A stretch of 64,000 bases of DNA from Altererythrobacter sp. KTW20L (GCF_023501975.1 NZ_JAMFLH010000011.1:62001-126000); one strand, 5' to 3'. Positions 26,473-37,682 are shown, counted from the first letter of the stretch. Notes: generated from the letters alone by a model not told the origin. Translations and numbers: made by a program.

Positions 26473-26487
26473 GTTCCCCCCTTGTTC
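26473..26487. promoter_or_regulatory. SOS (LexA) box of recA
   Basis: GTTC-CCCCCTT-GTTC is an exact match to the alphaproteobacterial LexA operator GTTC-N7-GTTC. Its second half overlaps the predicted -35 hexamer of recA, as expected for repression. Confidence 0.85.
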
Positions 26488-26510
26488 TATCGGAACAAAC
26501 TGAGTACATA
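26482..26510 (+). promoter_or_regulatory. Predicted recA promoter
   Basis: TTGTTC (-35) and TACATA (-10) are separated by 17 bases, placing the transcript start near 26517, about 48 bases before the recA ATG. Confidence 0.55.
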
Positions 26511-26564
26511 GTGTTCCAGTTGATGAAATGATCGCAACACTTGGAACGTGGGGAGCACCGTGTC

Positions 26565-27626
<1,062 letters not shown>

Positions 27627-27686
27627 TCTCCTCAAGAAGTGCCGCGCGCTCCCCAATACCGACCGGGAGCTGGTGCTTGCAAAAAC

Positions 27687-27733
27687 GGAACCGGCGCTTG
27701 CCTCCTGGTCGGGGCGGGCGCCGGTTTCATTTT
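27687..27733 (+). terminator. Rho-independent terminator after recA
   Basis: ACCGGCGC (27690-27697) pairs exactly with GCGCCGGT (27718-27725), extended by flanking bases and followed by TTCATTTT. It lies about 60 bases after the recA stop. Confidence 0.65.
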
Positions 27734-27839
27734 GGACCCTTGGCACTTCTGTTGGACCGGGCATGGCCCACTTGCCCAGCGAAGCGGGCGAACCTATGTC
27801 CTTGGCAGAGCCTGAACAGGCCGCACCAGGGGGAACGCA

Positions 27840-28664
27840 ATGGACAAGAGTGAATGGCAGGGCGCGCAGGGCCAGACCTGGGCCAGCGAATGGCGGCGAA
27901 CTGATCGCAGCTTCACTGCCGTAACCGAAAAGCTCCTCCAGCGCTTGCGCGGACTTGCTTTCTCTCAGGTGCTCGACATCGGCTGCGGGGCGGGCGAAAC
28001 CTCACTTGCCATTGCCCGGAGCCGTCCCGATGCAAGGGTTGTCGGCGTCGATATCTCGCCCGACCTTGTCGCCACGGCGCGCCAGCGCGGCGAAAGCCTG
28101 CCTAACGTCTCCTTCGACCTTGCAGATGCGGCCAGCTATACCCCGCCCGCCGGTTTTGCCCCGCAATTGCTTGTATCGCGTCATGGCGTAATGTTCTTCG
28201 ACGATCCGCCCGCCGCTTTCGCCAATCTCGCCCGCATCGCCGACAGCGGCGCCCACCTGCTTTTTTCCTGCTTTCGCAGCCCGGCGGAAAATCCGTTCTT
28301 CACCGATGTGGCCCGCCTCTTGCCCGAGCCGCCGCCTGCCCCGCCGCCTGGTGCCCCCGGCCCCTTCGCCTTTGCCGACCGTGCCCGCATGGCAGGGATA
28401 CTGGAGGCCGGGGGTTGGGAAGGCGTGGCGATCGACCCGTTCGATTTTCCGATGGTGGTCGGCGGAGGTGATGATCCGGTGGAAGATGCCGTACGCTATT
28501 TCGGCACCATCGGCCCGGCCGCAGTCGCTGCCCGCGCCATGAGCGATGACAGCCGCGCGGCCTTTTTCGACAATCTGCGCCAGCTTGCCCGCAACAATCG
28601 CCACGATGGCCTGATCGCGCTGCCTGCCGCTGGGTGGATCGTGACGGCCCGCCGGAAGGACTGA
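27840..28664 (+). CDS. Class I SAM-dependent methyltransferase
   Basis: This 274-residue protein has a classic methyltransferase core: VLDIGCGAGETSLAIA (about residues 43-58), the acidic loop VVGVDISPDLV, and LLVSRHGVMFFDDPPAAF. The C-terminal half contains a Pro-rich loop (PEPPPAPPPGAPGPFAF) and FPMVVGGGDDPVEDAVRY, common in a family of small-molecule methyltransferases in sphingomonads. Substrate is unknown. It lies between recA and alaS and reads in the same direction as both. Confidence 0.85.
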   Translation: MDKSEWQGAQGQTWASEWRRTDRSFTAVTEKLLQRLRGLAFSQVLDIGCGAGETSLAIARSRPDARVVGVDISPDLVATARQRGESLPNVSFDLADAASYTPPAGFAPQLLVSRHGVMFFDDPPAAFANLARIADSGAHLLFSCFRSPAENPFFTDVARLLPEPPPAPPPGAPGPFAFADRARMAGILEAGGWEGVAIDPFDFPMVVGGGDDPVEDAVRYFGTIGPAAVAARAMSDDSRAAFFDNLRQLARNNRHDGLIALPAAGWIVTARRKD

Positions 28665-28720
28665 GCGCGTCGCCGCTTAATCCGCTTGTCCCTCGTCCCA
28701 GCACCAACTAACTGGCAGCC

Positions 28721-31369
28721 ATGCAATCGACCAATGACATCCGCCGGGCCTTCCTCGACTTTTTCGCGGCCAATGACCACCAGGTGACGCCTTCCGCGCC
28801 GCTGGTGCCCTATAACGACCCCACGCTGATGTTCGTCAACGCAGGGATGGTGCCGTTCAAGAACGTCTTCACAGGCCTGGAAACGCCGCCCGCGCCTCGT
28901 GCAGTGTCCAGCCAGAAATGTGTGCGCGCCGGTGGCAAGCACAACGATTTGGATAATGTGGGCTATACTGCCCGCCACCTTACGCTGTTCGAGATGCTCG
29001 GCAATTTCAGCTTCGGTGACTATTTCAAGGAACGCGCGATCGAGCTCGCCTGGGGCATGGTGACAAAGGAGCTGGGCCTCGATCCCAAGCGCTTGACCGT
29101 GACCGTCTATCACACGGATGACGAGGCAGCAGGCTTCTGGAAAAAGATCGCAGGCCTGCCCGAAGACCGCATCATCCGCATCGCCACCAAGGACAATTTC
29201 TGGGCCATGGGCTCGGACGGTCCCTGCGGCCCGTGCTCCGAGATCTTCTGGGACCACGGTCCCGAAATCGCCGGCGGCCCGCCCGGTTCGCCCGACGAGG
29301 ATGGCGACAGGTTCGTGGAAATCTGGAACCTGGTGTTCATGCAGCATGTTCAGGAGGCCGACCAGATCGTGGGCGACCTGCCACGCCCCAGCATCGACAC
29401 AGGCATGGGCCTGGAACGCATCGCTTCGGTGCTGCAAGGCAAGCACAACGTGTTTGAAACCGATACTTTCGCCACCTTGATCGCGGCGAGCGAAGAGAAG
29501 TCGCGCTCGAAGGCCGAGGGCGACAATCTCGCCAGCCACCGGGTGATTGCCGATCACCTGCGCTCGACCAGTTTCCTCATCGCCGATGGCGTTCTGCCGT
29601 CCAACGAGGGGCGCGGATACGTGCTGCGGCGGATCATGCGCCGCGCCATGCGCCATGCCCACCTGCTTGGCGCTGACAAGCCGCTGATGCACCGCCTGGT
29701 GCCCGCATTGGTGGGCGAGATGGGCCAGGCCTATCCTGAACTGGTCCGCGCCGAGGCATTGATCCGTGAAGTGCTGGAACGCGAGGAAACCCGCTTCCGC
29801 CAGACGCTCGACAAGGGCCTGCGCCTGCTCGACGAGGAAACGTCCGGCATGGGCGAGGGTGCCAGCCTGTCGGGTGAAACCGCGTTCAAGCTCTACGATA
29901 CCTTCGGCTTCCCATACGACCTGACCGAAGACGCCCTGCGTGCCCGCGGGATCGGGGTGGACCGCGCCGGTTTCGATGCCGCAATGGCGGTGCAGAAGGC
30001 TGCTGCCCGCGCCGCCTGGAAGGGCAGCGGGCAGTCCGCCGATGGCGAGCTGTGGTTCGACATCGCCGAACGCGAAGGCGCGACCGAATTCACCGGCTAT
30101 GCCGCTACTGAAGGCGAAGGCCGCGTGGTGGCGCTGGTGGTCGATGGCAAGGAAGTTTCCCGCGCCGAAAGCGGCCAGGAAGTGATGGTCATCACCAACC
30201 AGACGCCGTTCTACGGCGAAAGCGGCGGCCAGGCGGGCGATGCCGGGGTTATCAGCGGTGACCGGCGGCTCGACATGATAGTAACCGACACCTCCAAGCC
30301 GCTTGGGCGGCTCCACGCGCACCACGGGCGGATTTCTTCAGGTTCTGTCGAAGTGGGCGACACGGTGCATCTGAAGATCGATGCGGACCGGCGCGACCGG
30401 ATCAGGGCCAACCACTCTGCCACGCACCTGCTACACGCCGCCCTGCGCAACCGCCTGGGCGACCATGTGACGCAGAAGGGCAGCCTGGTAGCCGAAGACC
30501 GCTTGCGGTTCGATTTCTCCCACCCCAAGCCTCTCACAGCTGAGGATATTGCCGCCATCGAGGCCGAGGTTAACGCGGAAATCCGCCACAACGCCGAAGT
30601 CTCCACCCGCCTGATGAGCCCTGACGATGCCATTGCCGCCGGTGCCATGGCCTTGTTCGGCGAGAAATACGGCGAGGAAGTGCGCGTGCTCAGCATGGGC
30701 CGCGCGGGCGAGGGCGGAGGGACCTATTCGGTCGAACTGTGCGGCGGCACCCATGTGCGCGCCACGGGCGATATCGGCCTGCTGCGCGTGGTGTCGGAAA
30801 GTGCGGTCTCCAGCGGGGTGCGGCGGATCGAGGCCCTGACGGCCGAAGCTGCCCGCCAGTGGATCGTGGGTCGCGAGGAAGCTCTGAAATCCGTCGCCGC
30901 TACTCTGCGGACTGCTCCGGACGAGGTCCTCGAACGGGTCGCCGCGCTGGTGGACGAGCGTCGCACCTTGGAACGCGAACTTGCTGAGGTGAAGAAGCAA
31001 CTGGCCCTTGGCGGCGGTAGCGGTGCGGCACCTGCTGCGGACGAGGAAGTGGGCGGCGTCAAGTTTTCCGGCCAGGTCCTACACGGGCTCGACCCCAAGG
31101 ACCTGCGCGGCCTGCTCGATGAGGCGAAGAAGCGTATGGGTTCTGGAGTAGCGGCGATCTGTGCGGTCAATGACGGCAAGGCTGCTTTCGCAGCCGCAGT
31201 AACCGACGATTTGACTGCACGGTTCAGCGCAGTCGATCTGGTTCGCGCAGGCGTCGAGGCGCTTGGCGGCAAGGGCGGCGGTGGGCGACCCGACATGGCG
31301 CAGGGCGGTGGCCCGGATGGCGACAAGGCCGAGGCCGCCATCGCGGCGGCCAGGGCCCTGCTGGGATAG
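28721..31369 (+). CDS. alaS: Alanyl-tRNA synthetase
   Basis: AlaS charges tRNA-Ala and edits mischarged Ser and Gly. The 882-residue protein has the class II catalytic core at the N-terminus ([18 protein letters not shown], then [13 protein letters not shown]) and the tRNA-recognition region. The editing domain has its zinc motifs [11 protein letters not shown] and [10 protein letters not shown], and the C-terminal DHHA1-type domain with a Gly-rich end ([16 protein letters not shown]). Length and order are normal. Confidence 0.98.
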   Translation: MQSTNDIRRAFLDFFAANDHQVTPSAPLVPYNDPTLMFVNAGMVPFKNVFTGLETPPAPRAVSSQKCVRAGGKHNDLDNVGYTARHLTLFEMLGNFSFGDYFKERAIELAWGMVTKELGLDPKRLTVTVYHTDDEAAGFWKKIAGLPEDRIIRIATKDNFWAMGSDGPCGPCSEIFWDHGPEIAGGPPGSPDEDGDRFVEIWNLVFMQHVQEADQIVGDLPRPSIDTGMGLERIASVLQGKHNVFETDTFATLIAASEEKSRSKAEGDNLASHRVIADHLRSTSFLIADGVLPSNEGRGYVLRRIMRRAMRHAHLLGADKPLMHRLVPALVGEMGQAYPELVRAEALIREVLEREETRFRQTLDKGLRLLDEETSGMGEGASLSGETAFKLYDTFGFPYDLTEDALRARGIGVDRAGFDAAMAVQKAAARAAWKGSGQSADGELWFDIAEREGATEFTGYAATEGEGRVVALVVDGKEVSRAESGQEVMVITNQTPFYGESGGQAGDAGVISGDRRLDMIVTDTSKPLGRLHAHHGRISSGSVEVGDTVHLKIDADRRDRIRANHSATHLLHAALRNRLGDHVTQKGSLVAEDRLRFDFSHPKPLTAEDIAAIEAEVNAEIRHNAEVSTRLMSPDDAIAAGAMALFGEKYGEEVRVLSMGRAGEGGGTYSVELCGGTHVRATGDIGLLRVVSESAVSSGVRRIEALTAEAARQWIVGREEALKSVAATLRTAPDEVLERVAALVDERRTLERELAEVKKQLALGGGSGAAPAADEEVGGVKFSGQVLHGLDPKDLRGLLDEAKKRMGSGVAAICAVNDGKAAFAAAVTDDLTARFSAVDLVRAGVEALGGKGGGGRPDMAQGGGPDGDKAEAAIAAARALLG

Positions 31370-31375
31370 GCCGAC

Positions 31376-31561
31376 TTAACCATTCCTGCCTTTGCCCCCG
31401 CGATCCTGCGCGGCACGGCGCCGATCGTCTTCGCTGCCGCGCGCAACATCGTCCATGTTGCGTTCGTTGCGACCGGTGTCCTTCCCGGCGCCGGAGACAT
31501 TCTGCGGCTTGAATTTCTCGCTGTCGGGGACGGGCTTTGCGGGATCTTCGGTCTTGCTCAT
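31376..31561 (-). CDS. Small hydrophilic disordered protein
   Basis: This 61-residue protein (MSKTEDPAKPVPDSEKFKP...) is strongly charged, lacks hydrophobic segments and ends in Arg/Gly/Lys (QDRGGKGRNG). It resembles small stress-induced or uncharacterised alphaproteobacterial proteins by composition only. The start follows an AAGGAGA ribosome site, which is the best evidence for translation. It is convergent with alaS with 6 bases between, and lies downstream of the antiporter gene on the same strand. Confidence 0.65.
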   Translation of the reverse strand: MSKTEDPAKPVPDSEKFKPQNVSGAGKDTGRNERNMDDVARGSEDDRRRAAQDRGGKGRNG

Positions 31562-31617
31562 GACTGTTCTCCTTTTGCAACCAACGCGCGACAACGCGAC
31601 TGGTTGCCGGATGGAGC

Positions 31618-33381
31618 TCAGGTTTCGGCGGACGAGGTGCGCAGCTTGGGTTTTTCGTCGAGTGCGCCATCCTTCCGGATGCGCTCGCGGAACTCATCGC
31701 GCTTCTCATGGATCGACGCGATCACGTGCCCCATCGGCACGCCGAGTTCGACCAGCACCGCTTCGGATAATTGCAGCGAACTTTCGAGCGTTTCGGGCAC
31801 CGCGACAGTCACGCCGCTGCGGTAGAGCTCAGCCGCATGGAGCGAATCGCGCGCGCGCGCGATGATTGTGAGATCAGGCCAGTCCGCGCGCAACCGGCGC
31901 ACTACGCGCTGGGCCAGTATGTGTTCGTCCATCGTAAGAATGACTGCGGGTGCGCGTTCGAGGCCGAGTCGTTCGAGCATGCCGCCTTGCGTGGCATTGC
32001 CGAAGACCGCGGGAATCCCGTCGCGCCGCGCACGTTCGACCAGTGCGGGATCGGCGTCGATTGCGATGAAGGGGAGATGGTGGCGCTTGAGCATGTCGGC
32101 TACCACTCGCCCAATGCGTCCGAAGCCCAGGATCAGGATACGCGGTTCATCCTCGTCACCGAAATCGTTCGACGGTTGATTGGTGCCTTCGATGCGTCGC
32201 GCGACCCTCCGTCCGATCATTCCCAGCAGTGGGGTAACGGTCATGCCGAGCGCGGTGACGATCTGCCAGAACTGGCCGGTGCCAGGCTGGATCAGCGCTG
32301 CGGCCGTCGCTGCCGCGATGATGATCAACGTATCCTCCGAGGGGCTGGACATCAGGATTCCGGTTTCGGAGGCGGTGCTGCGCCGGGCGCCCATCGAGCG
32401 CAACAATATGCCGGTGACCACGGCCTTGAGCGAGAGCACGAGGAACGTTGCTACCAGGATCGACCAGAGGTGCTCCCACACTACGGCAAGATCGATTGTC
32501 ATTCCCACCGTCAGCAGGAAGACCCCGAGTGCAAGGCGGCGGAACGGGTCGATAATCTCGGCGACTTCGAGCGAATAGTCCGTCTCCGCGATCAACAGCC
32601 CGGCAAGGAGGGCGCCGACGATCGGCGACAATCCGGCAAGAGTTGTAGCGATGCTTGCTCCCAGAACCACCAGCAGGCTGGCCGAGAGAAACAGCTCCGA
32701 ACTCTTTGCACGCGCGGCGAGTGCGAAAAGCCGCGGGAGAAAAATCCGTCCGAGCACCAGCATGGCGACGATCACGCCAAAGCCCTGCAACAACACCTGG
32801 CCCATCGCGACATCGCTTTCGCTGTCCGCATATGGCGCGAGCGTGCCGAGCAGGAAGATGATTGGCACCAGCGCCAGCCCCTCGAACAGCAGCATGGACA
32901 ATGCGGCCTTGCCCACCGGGGTCTGCGTTCCCGAAATCGGCAGGACTACAGCGGTCGAGGACATTGCCAGAGCCAAGCCCAACGCGATTGCACCGGTCCA
33001 GTACTGGCCCATCATCGAAAGGAATGCGGCCAGCAACGAGCCGATTACGATCAGTTCAAGCGCGCCTAGTCCGAAAACCATCCGCCGCATCGACCATAGG
33101 CGAGAAAACGATAGTTCGAGGCCGATGGTAAACAGCAGCAATACGATGCCGAATTCGGCGAAGGGTTCGAGCCGTTCGGGATCGGTGATTGTGACGTAAG
33201 TGAGCCACTCATGCTCATAGACCATGCGGCCAAGGCCATAGGGGCCGACCAGCAGCCCCACCAGGATGAAGCCGATGATGGGCGTGATGCGGAACCGCGC
33301 GAACAGCGGAATAACAATCCCGGCCGCGCCCAGGATCACCAGCGCGTCGGACATCAATGGAGAGAGCGCTTCACCGTGCAT
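31618..33381 (-). CDS. CPA2 monovalent cation:proton antiporter (KefB-like) with TrkA-N domain
   Basis: This 587-residue inner-membrane transporter has about 12 hydrophobic helices over residues 5-385 (VILGAAGIVIPLFARF, GFILVGLLVGPYGLG, AMSSTAVVLPISG). A cytoplasmic RCK/TrkA-N domain follows with the nucleotide-binding motif ILGFGRIGRVVADML near residue 420 and then an acidic Asp at FIAIDADPALV. Such proteins exchange K+ or Na+ for protons under nucleotide or glutathione-adduct control. There is no ancillary KefF/G gene nearby. Base composition of this gene is slightly less GC-rich than its neighbours. Confidence 0.9.
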   Translation of the reverse strand: MHGEALSPLMSDALVILGAAGIVIPLFARFRITPIIGFILVGLLVGPYGLGRMVYEHEWLTYVTITDPERLEPFAEFGIVLLLFTIGLELSFSRLWSMRRMVFGLGALELIVIGSLLAAFLSMMGQYWTGAIALGLALAMSSTAVVLPISGTQTPVGKAALSMLLFEGLALVPIIFLLGTLAPYADSESDVAMGQVLLQGFGVIVAMLVLGRIFLPRLFALAARAKSSELFLSASLLVVLGASIATTLAGLSPIVGALLAGLLIAETDYSLEVAEIIDPFRRLALGVFLLTVGMTIDLAVVWEHLWSILVATFLVLSLKAVVTGILLRSMGARRSTASETGILMSSPSEDTLIIIAAATAAALIQPGTGQFWQIVTALGMTVTPLLGMIGRRVARRIEGTNQPSNDFGDEDEPRILILGFGRIGRVVADMLKRHHLPFIAIDADPALVERARRDGIPAVFGNATQGGMLERLGLERAPAVILTMDEHILAQRVVRRLRADWPDLTIIARARDSLHAAELYRSGVTVAVPETLESSLQLSEAVLVELGVPMGHVIASIHEKRDEFRERIRKDGALDEKPKLRTSSAET

Positions 33382-33466
33382 CGTCCTGCTCTATGTCAGA
33401 CAGACGATGGATACCGCAACGCACAATTCAGGGGAGGCTTGTTTGCGGCAGGAAGCTTCCAGGGCA

Positions 33467-33509
33467 CAAAAAAGCAGGCGGGGGCCAATCCGAAGATTCG
33501 CCCCCGCCG
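33467..33509 (-). terminator. Rho-independent terminator after icd
   Basis: GGCGGGGGC and GGCCCCCGCC pair on the minus strand around a 13-base loop, followed after TGC by six T residues. It lies 27 bases beyond the icd stop. Confidence 0.85.
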
Positions 33510-33535
33510 GTTACCTGTTCAGTGGCAGCTGCCGA

Positions 33536-34765
33536 TCAGGCGAGGCCCTGTCTCGTCATTTCGGCTTCGAGCTCGTTCACGATGGCTTCGAAGAACTGCT
33601 CGGTGGTCATCCAAGGCTGGTCCGGACCGATCAGCAGCGCGAGGTCCTTGGTCATCTTGCCCTGTTCCACACAGGACACGCAGACCCGCTCCAGCGTTTC
33701 GGCGAAGGCTACCACATCGGGCGTATCGTCGAAGCGGCCGCGATAAATCAGCCCGCGCGTCCAGGCGAAGATTGAGGCGATGGGGTTGGTGCTGGTCGCC
33801 TTGCCCTGTTCGTGCTGGCGGAAGTGTCGAGTGACGGTGCCGTGAGCCGCTTCGGCTTCAATGGTCTTGCCATCGGGCGTCATCAGGACCGAGGTCATCA
33901 GGCCAAGGCTGCCGAAGCCCTGCGCCACCACATCGGACTGCACGTCGCCATCGTAGTTCTTGCAGGCCCAGACGAACTTGCCGCTCCACTTGAGTGCGGA
34001 TGCAACCATGTCGTCGATCAGGCGGTGTTCGTAGATGATGCCCAGCTCGGCGAACTTCTCCTTGAAGCCCTCAGTCTCGAACACTTCCTCGAACAGGTCC
34101 TTGAAGCGCCCGTCATAGGCCTTGATGATGGTGTTCTTGGTCGAAAGGTACACCGGCCAGCCACGGTCGATGCCATAGTTGAAGCTGGCGCGGGCGAAGT
34201 CGCGGATCGAATCGTCGAGGTTGTACATCGACATGGCAACACCGGGGGCCTTGAACTGATAGACCTCGCGGTCGATCACCTTGCCGTCCTCGCCTTCGAA
34301 CACCAGGCGCAGGGTGCCGGCGCCGGGAACGAGGAAATCGGTGGCGCGATACTGGTCGCCAAAGGCGTGGCGGCCCACCACAATGGGATCGGTCCAGCCC
34401 GGCACCAGCCGGGGCACGTTCGAGATCACGATGGGTTCGCGGAAGATCGTGCCGCCCAGGATGTTGCGGATCGTTCCGTTGGGAGACCGGTACATTTCCT
34501 TCAGGTTGAATTCGGCAACGCGCGCTTCGTCGGGCGTGATGGTGGCGCATTTTACACCCACGCCGTGCAGCTTGATCGCATTGGCGGCATCGACCGTGAT
34601 CTGGTCGTTCGTCTCGTCCCGCATCTGGACCGAGAGATCGTAGTATTTCAGGTCCACATCGAGATAGGGCAGGATCAGCCGCTCGCGGATCCACTGCCAG
34701 ATGATGCGGGTCATCTCGTCGCCATCGATTTCAACGATCGGGTTCTTGACCTGGATTTTCGCCAT
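33536..34765 (-). CDS. icd: NADP-dependent isocitrate dehydrogenase
   Basis: This TCA-cycle enzyme oxidises isocitrate to 2-oxoglutarate, making NADPH. The 409-residue protein is of the homodimeric type related to eukaryotic cytosolic and mitochondrial IDH rather than E. coli Icd. It starts [20 protein letters not shown], has the substrate-binding [38 protein letters not shown] with the metal-binding Asp residues, and [13 protein letters not shown] of the cofactor loop. It is followed by a strong terminator. Confidence 0.96.
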   Translation of the reverse strand: MAKIQVKNPIVEIDGDEMTRIIWQWIRERLILPYLDVDLKYYDLSVQMRDETNDQITVDAANAIKLHGVGVKCATITPDEARVAEFNLKEMYRSPNGTIRNILGGTIFREPIVISNVPRLVPGWTDPIVVGRHAFGDQYRATDFLVPGAGTLRLVFEGEDGKVIDREVYQFKAPGVAMSMYNLDDSIRDFARASFNYGIDRGWPVYLSTKNTIIKAYDGRFKDLFEEVFETEGFKEKFAELGIIYEHRLIDDMVASALKWSGKFVWACKNYDGDVQSDVVAQGFGSLGLMTSVLMTPDGKTIEAEAAHGTVTRHFRQHEQGKATSTNPIASIFAWTRGLIYRGRFDDTPDVVAFAETLERVCVSCVEQGKMTKDLALLIGPDQPWMTTEQFFEAIVNELEAEMTRQGLA

Positions 34766-34822
34766 CGGGTCTTCCTGTTCTGCTTAGAAGTCTTTTCAGT
34801 TTTGGGCGGGATTGCGCGGGTC

Positions 34823-35941
34823 TTAGCAGCGAGGCGCGCTGGCGCAAGGGGAGGGGGCGACAGGAATCCGCGTGGCGTCCATCAATATGGCCGCAATTGC
34901 AGGAATTCGGCCCAGCAAAGCCAGCATCGGCGCATGGAACACAGGTCTTTCGGCCACGGCGCGAGCGAGCCGGGCCAGCCGCAGGGGGGATTGTGCGCGG
35001 GCGGCGAACTGGCGCTGGTAATCAATTGCCGCCGCTCTGCCACCGGCCAGGAAGTGTTGTGCAGCCATGACACCGCTGGCCAGGGCGATTCCCATGCCTT
35101 CACCCGCCAGCGAGGGGATGACCGCAGCCTGGTCGCCCAGCCGGAACAGCCCTGGCGCGGTATCCTGCGCGATCCAGCCATAGGGCACGGCGCCCACCGT
35201 ATCGATCGGACAGTCGCGCCAGTAGCCACCAAGGCGCTCGCCAAAAGCCGGGTGGTCCTTTCCAAGGGCGGTCAACATAAGCGCCGGGTCGCCGCCATGG
35301 CGGGTCAGCAGCGATTTCTTTACGGCCAGGCAGATGTTCGCGCTGCCGCCCTCCTGCAGGACGATTCCGGCATAGCCGCCGTCGAACAGGTGCAGTTCGA
35401 TCGTGCCTTCCAGCTGGCGGAACACAGCGGGCGAAGGGGGCAGGCGCAACCGCAGGCCCAGCGCCGGGTCGCGCGCCATGCGCGGGCGGGCGAGGCCCCT
35501 TACATCGTGCTTGCCACTGGCGAGGAACAGCGTCTCGCCGCTCCAGTCTCGCCGCGATCCATGGGCCACCAGGCCTTCGACCGAGCGGATCGTGTCCACC
35601 TCGAAGCGGGCACCTGCGGCAAGCGCGGCTGTGCGCAAGGCGCTGTCCATGGCGTGCCGCGATAGTCCCCAGGCAGGGGCTGGCAGAGGTGCTTCGGCAG
35701 ACCGGTCAGTGACGACAAGGCGCAGGCGGATAACCCGGTGTGCGCCCAGTTCAGCGCAATCGACCCCAAGCCGGGCCAGTTGCTCCGCCGTCCGCCAGCT
35801 TATGAACCCGCCGCAAAGGGGATCGCGGGCAACCTCGGCCCGGTCGATGAGCAGTGGGCGCGCACCGCCTTTTGCCAGGGCAATGGCAGCGGCACATCCG
35901 GCAGGGCCGGCGCCGAGGATCAGCGGATCCGGGATACGCAT
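34823..35941 (-). CDS. FAD-dependent oxidoreductase of the type III PKS operon
   Basis: This 372-residue flavoprotein is of the geranylgeranyl-reductase/aromatic hydroxylase type. It begins with the dinucleotide motif ILGAGPAGCAAAIALAKGG, then DPLCGGFISWRTAEQL, and holds the FAD-ribityl motif GLFRLGDQAAVIPSLAGEGMGIAL. It overlaps the methyltransferase gene by 22 bases and is the last gene of a three-gene operon with a type III PKS. In Streptomyces srsABC the matching order (PKS, methyltransferase, flavoprotein) makes and oxidises methylated phenolic lipids, so ring hydroxylation to a quinone is a reasonable but unproved role. Confidence 0.82.
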   Translation of the reverse strand: MRIPDPLILGAGPAGCAAAIALAKGGARPLLIDRAEVARDPLCGGFISWRTAEQLARLGVDCAELGAHRVIRLRLVVTDRSAEAPLPAPAWGLSRHAMDSALRTAALAAGARFEVDTIRSVEGLVAHGSRRDWSGETLFLASGKHDVRGLARPRMARDPALGLRLRLPPSPAVFRQLEGTIELHLFDGGYAGIVLQEGGSANICLAVKKSLLTRHGGDPALMLTALGKDHPAFGERLGGYWRDCPIDTVGAVPYGWIAQDTAPGLFRLGDQAAVIPSLAGEGMGIALASGVMAAQHFLAGGRAAAIDYQRQFAARAQSPLRLARLARAVAERPVFHAPMLALLGRIPAIAAILMDATRIPVAPSPCASAPRC

Positions 35942-36606
35942 AGCCGGAAGGGGAATGTGGGCTGCACTTCGGCGCGGGTGATGCAGGCTTCGGCCAGCAG
36001 CGCCTGCCATTCCGCTGGACGAAATGCGCGGGCGATCGAGGTCTGGCCATCCTGCCGCACGATGGGATGGGCGCCCATAAGGCGGGCCAGCAAGGGATAG
36101 CCGAGGTAGCTCAACGTGTGGCGATGCAGGTCGTTGACGAACCAACCCGCCCGCGCCCGCTCTTCCATGAAGCGCAGGAAACCGACGAGTTCATCGCGGG
36201 TCATGTGATGGGCCACCAGGCTCGAGACCACGCAATCGAACTGCCCTTCGCCGAAATCGGTGTAGTCGCCGGTGTAGTATTCGATTGGCAGGGCAGGATC
36301 GGTGGCGGCGCGCGCTGCCGGTTCGCTCAGGGGATTGAGGTCTATCCCCACCAGCCGCGCGTCGATCCCGCGGTCTGCCGCCCAGCGGGCGATCCGGCGC
36401 AGCATGTCGCCATGACCGAAGCCGACATCAAGCAGCGTGAACCGCCGCTTGTCGCCCACCGCTTGCTGCAGGAAACGCAAGGTCGGCCTTGCCGCCAGTG
36501 TCACCCGGTTGACCCGTGCGAGGTCAGCCAGCACCGCGTGATAGGTCGCCTCGGGCAGGGCGGCATCGTCCATCAGCTCGGTGGTGATGCGCCGCTCAGC
36601 CAGCAT
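35920..36606 (-). CDS. Class I SAM-dependent methyltransferase of the type III PKS operon
   Basis: This 228-residue methyltransferase shows FTLLDVGFGHGDMLRRIA near residue 56, the acidic loop LVGIDLNPLS and VVSSLVAHHMTRDELVGFLR. The tail YLGYPLLARLMGAHPIV is shared by homologues beside PKS genes. It overlaps the PKS gene upstream by 11 bases and the flavoprotein gene downstream by 22 bases, so all three are surely one transcript. O- or C-methylation of the PKS product is the likely job. Confidence 0.85.
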   Translation of the reverse strand: MLAERRITTELMDDAALPEATYHAVLADLARVNRVTLAARPTLRFLQQAVGDKRRFTLLDVGFGHGDMLRRIARWAADRGIDARLVGIDLNPLSEPAARAATDPALPIEYYTGDYTDFGEGQFDCVVSSLVAHHMTRDELVGFLRFMEERARAGWFVNDLHRHTLSYLGYPLLARLMGAHPIVRQDGQTSIARAFRPAEWQALLAEACITRAEVQPTFPFRLCVSRIR

Positions 36607-37657
36607 CGTCGGTCCAGCCGAAACGTAGCCCTTCCATCGCCAGCCCAGGCCCGAAGGCCAGGGCTAGGCCGCTGGCGGGGCGCTGGTCCATCAGCCGCTG
36701 CAGCACGAACAGCACCGTGGCAGACGACATGTTGCCATGGTCGCGCAGGACCGCGCGCGAGGCATCGAGCTTGCCCGGTGCCAGCGCCAGGCCGCGCTCC
36801 ACCGCATCAAGGATCGAACGGCCGCCAGGGTGGACCGCCCAGGCCTCGATCAGGGCGGGATTGCCGATCCTCTCGGTCACCAGCGGATCGACCAGCGCTT
36901 CTGCCAGCCGCGTCGGGACTTCCCCCGACAGGTGCATGGCAAACCCGGTATCGCCGATGGTCCAGGTGATGAGGTCTGCACTTTCGTGCAATGTGAGGGA
37001 TAGCGGATCCAGCAGCGCCAGGCCGGGACCGGTCCCGCTGACAACCACCGCCGCCGCGCCATCGGCGAATTGCCGCATGGCGAGCAGGGCTTCGATGTCA
37101 CCTGTCTGCTGCAGGTGCAGGCTGCACAGTTCGACCGTCACCACCAGCACGCGGGCAGCGGGATCGGACCGCACCACGTGGGCGGCGGTGCGCAGGGCGG
37201 TAATCCCGGCGTAGCAGCCCATGAAGCCAATGGAGATTCGCTCGACCGTCCTGGCCAGCCCGAGCTGGCGAGCAATGACCTGGTCGAGGCCGGGTGCCAT
37301 GAAGCCGGTACAGCTTGCCACCACGATGTGGGTTACGTCCCCGAGGTCGGGCAGGCCCGCGATCGCCTGGAGGGCCAGCGCCGGGGCTTCATCGGCATAG
37401 ACCTTCATTCGCCGGGCAGTCGAAGCGTTTGCGGGCGTCGCGTAGAAACCTGCGGCTTCCATGCGACCGTGCTGTCCGTCGAGTACGGTGTAGCGATGTG
37501 AAATCCCCGACCGATCGGCCATTCGCTCGAACAGCTTGCGCTGCCGGTCATCGGTGATCTGGGCTGCGGCCCACTGGCGGTAATGGCCTTCAACCTCGCC
37601 AGCGGGCACAGCAGTGGAAATCGCTTCAATGCGCGCTGCTGGGGCGGAGGACTTCAT
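36596..37657 (-). CDS. Type III polyketide synthase
   Basis: This 353-residue chalcone-synthase-fold enzyme builds polyketides from a starter acyl-CoA and malonyl-CoA without an acyl carrier protein. The catalytic triad is intact: C116 in VVASCTGFMAPG, H276 in AWAVHPGGR and N309 in DHGNMSSAT. FMGCYAGITALRTA and QFADGAAAVVVSG are further family blocks. The start is set at MKSSAPAARIEA; longer in-frame Mets run through paired repeats in the promoter. The product is unknown; bacterial homologues make alkylresorcinols, alkylpyrones or tetrahydroxynaphthalene. Confidence 0.92.
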   Translation of the reverse strand: MKSSAPAARIEAISTAVPAGEVEGHYRQWAAAQITDDRQRKLFERMADRSGISHRYTVLDGQHGRMEAAGFYATPANASTARRMKVYADEAPALALQAIAGLPDLGDVTHIVVASCTGFMAPGLDQVIARQLGLARTVERISIGFMGCYAGITALRTAAHVVRSDPAARVLVVTVELCSLHLQQTGDIEALLAMRQFADGAAAVVVSGTGPGLALLDPLSLTLHESADLITWTIGDTGFAMHLSGEVPTRLAEALVDPLVTERIGNPALIEAWAVHPGGRSILDAVERGLALAPGKLDASRAVLRDHGNMSSATVLFVLQRLMDQRPASGLALAFGPGLAMEGLRFGWTDDAG

Positions 37658-37682
37658 GGGTTGGACGGGTAATCCTTCTGCC

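Noticed and set aside
28496-30325. 609-codon minus-strand frame opposite alaS
   Set aside because: Composition (His/Gln/Ala/Val-rich, no domains) is typical of antisense frames in high-GC genes; alaS is unquestionable on the other strand.
31771-33069. 432-codon plus-strand frame opposite the antiporter gene
   Set aside because: It mirrors transmembrane-coding DNA and gives a charged protein full of His, Gln and Arg with no family pattern.
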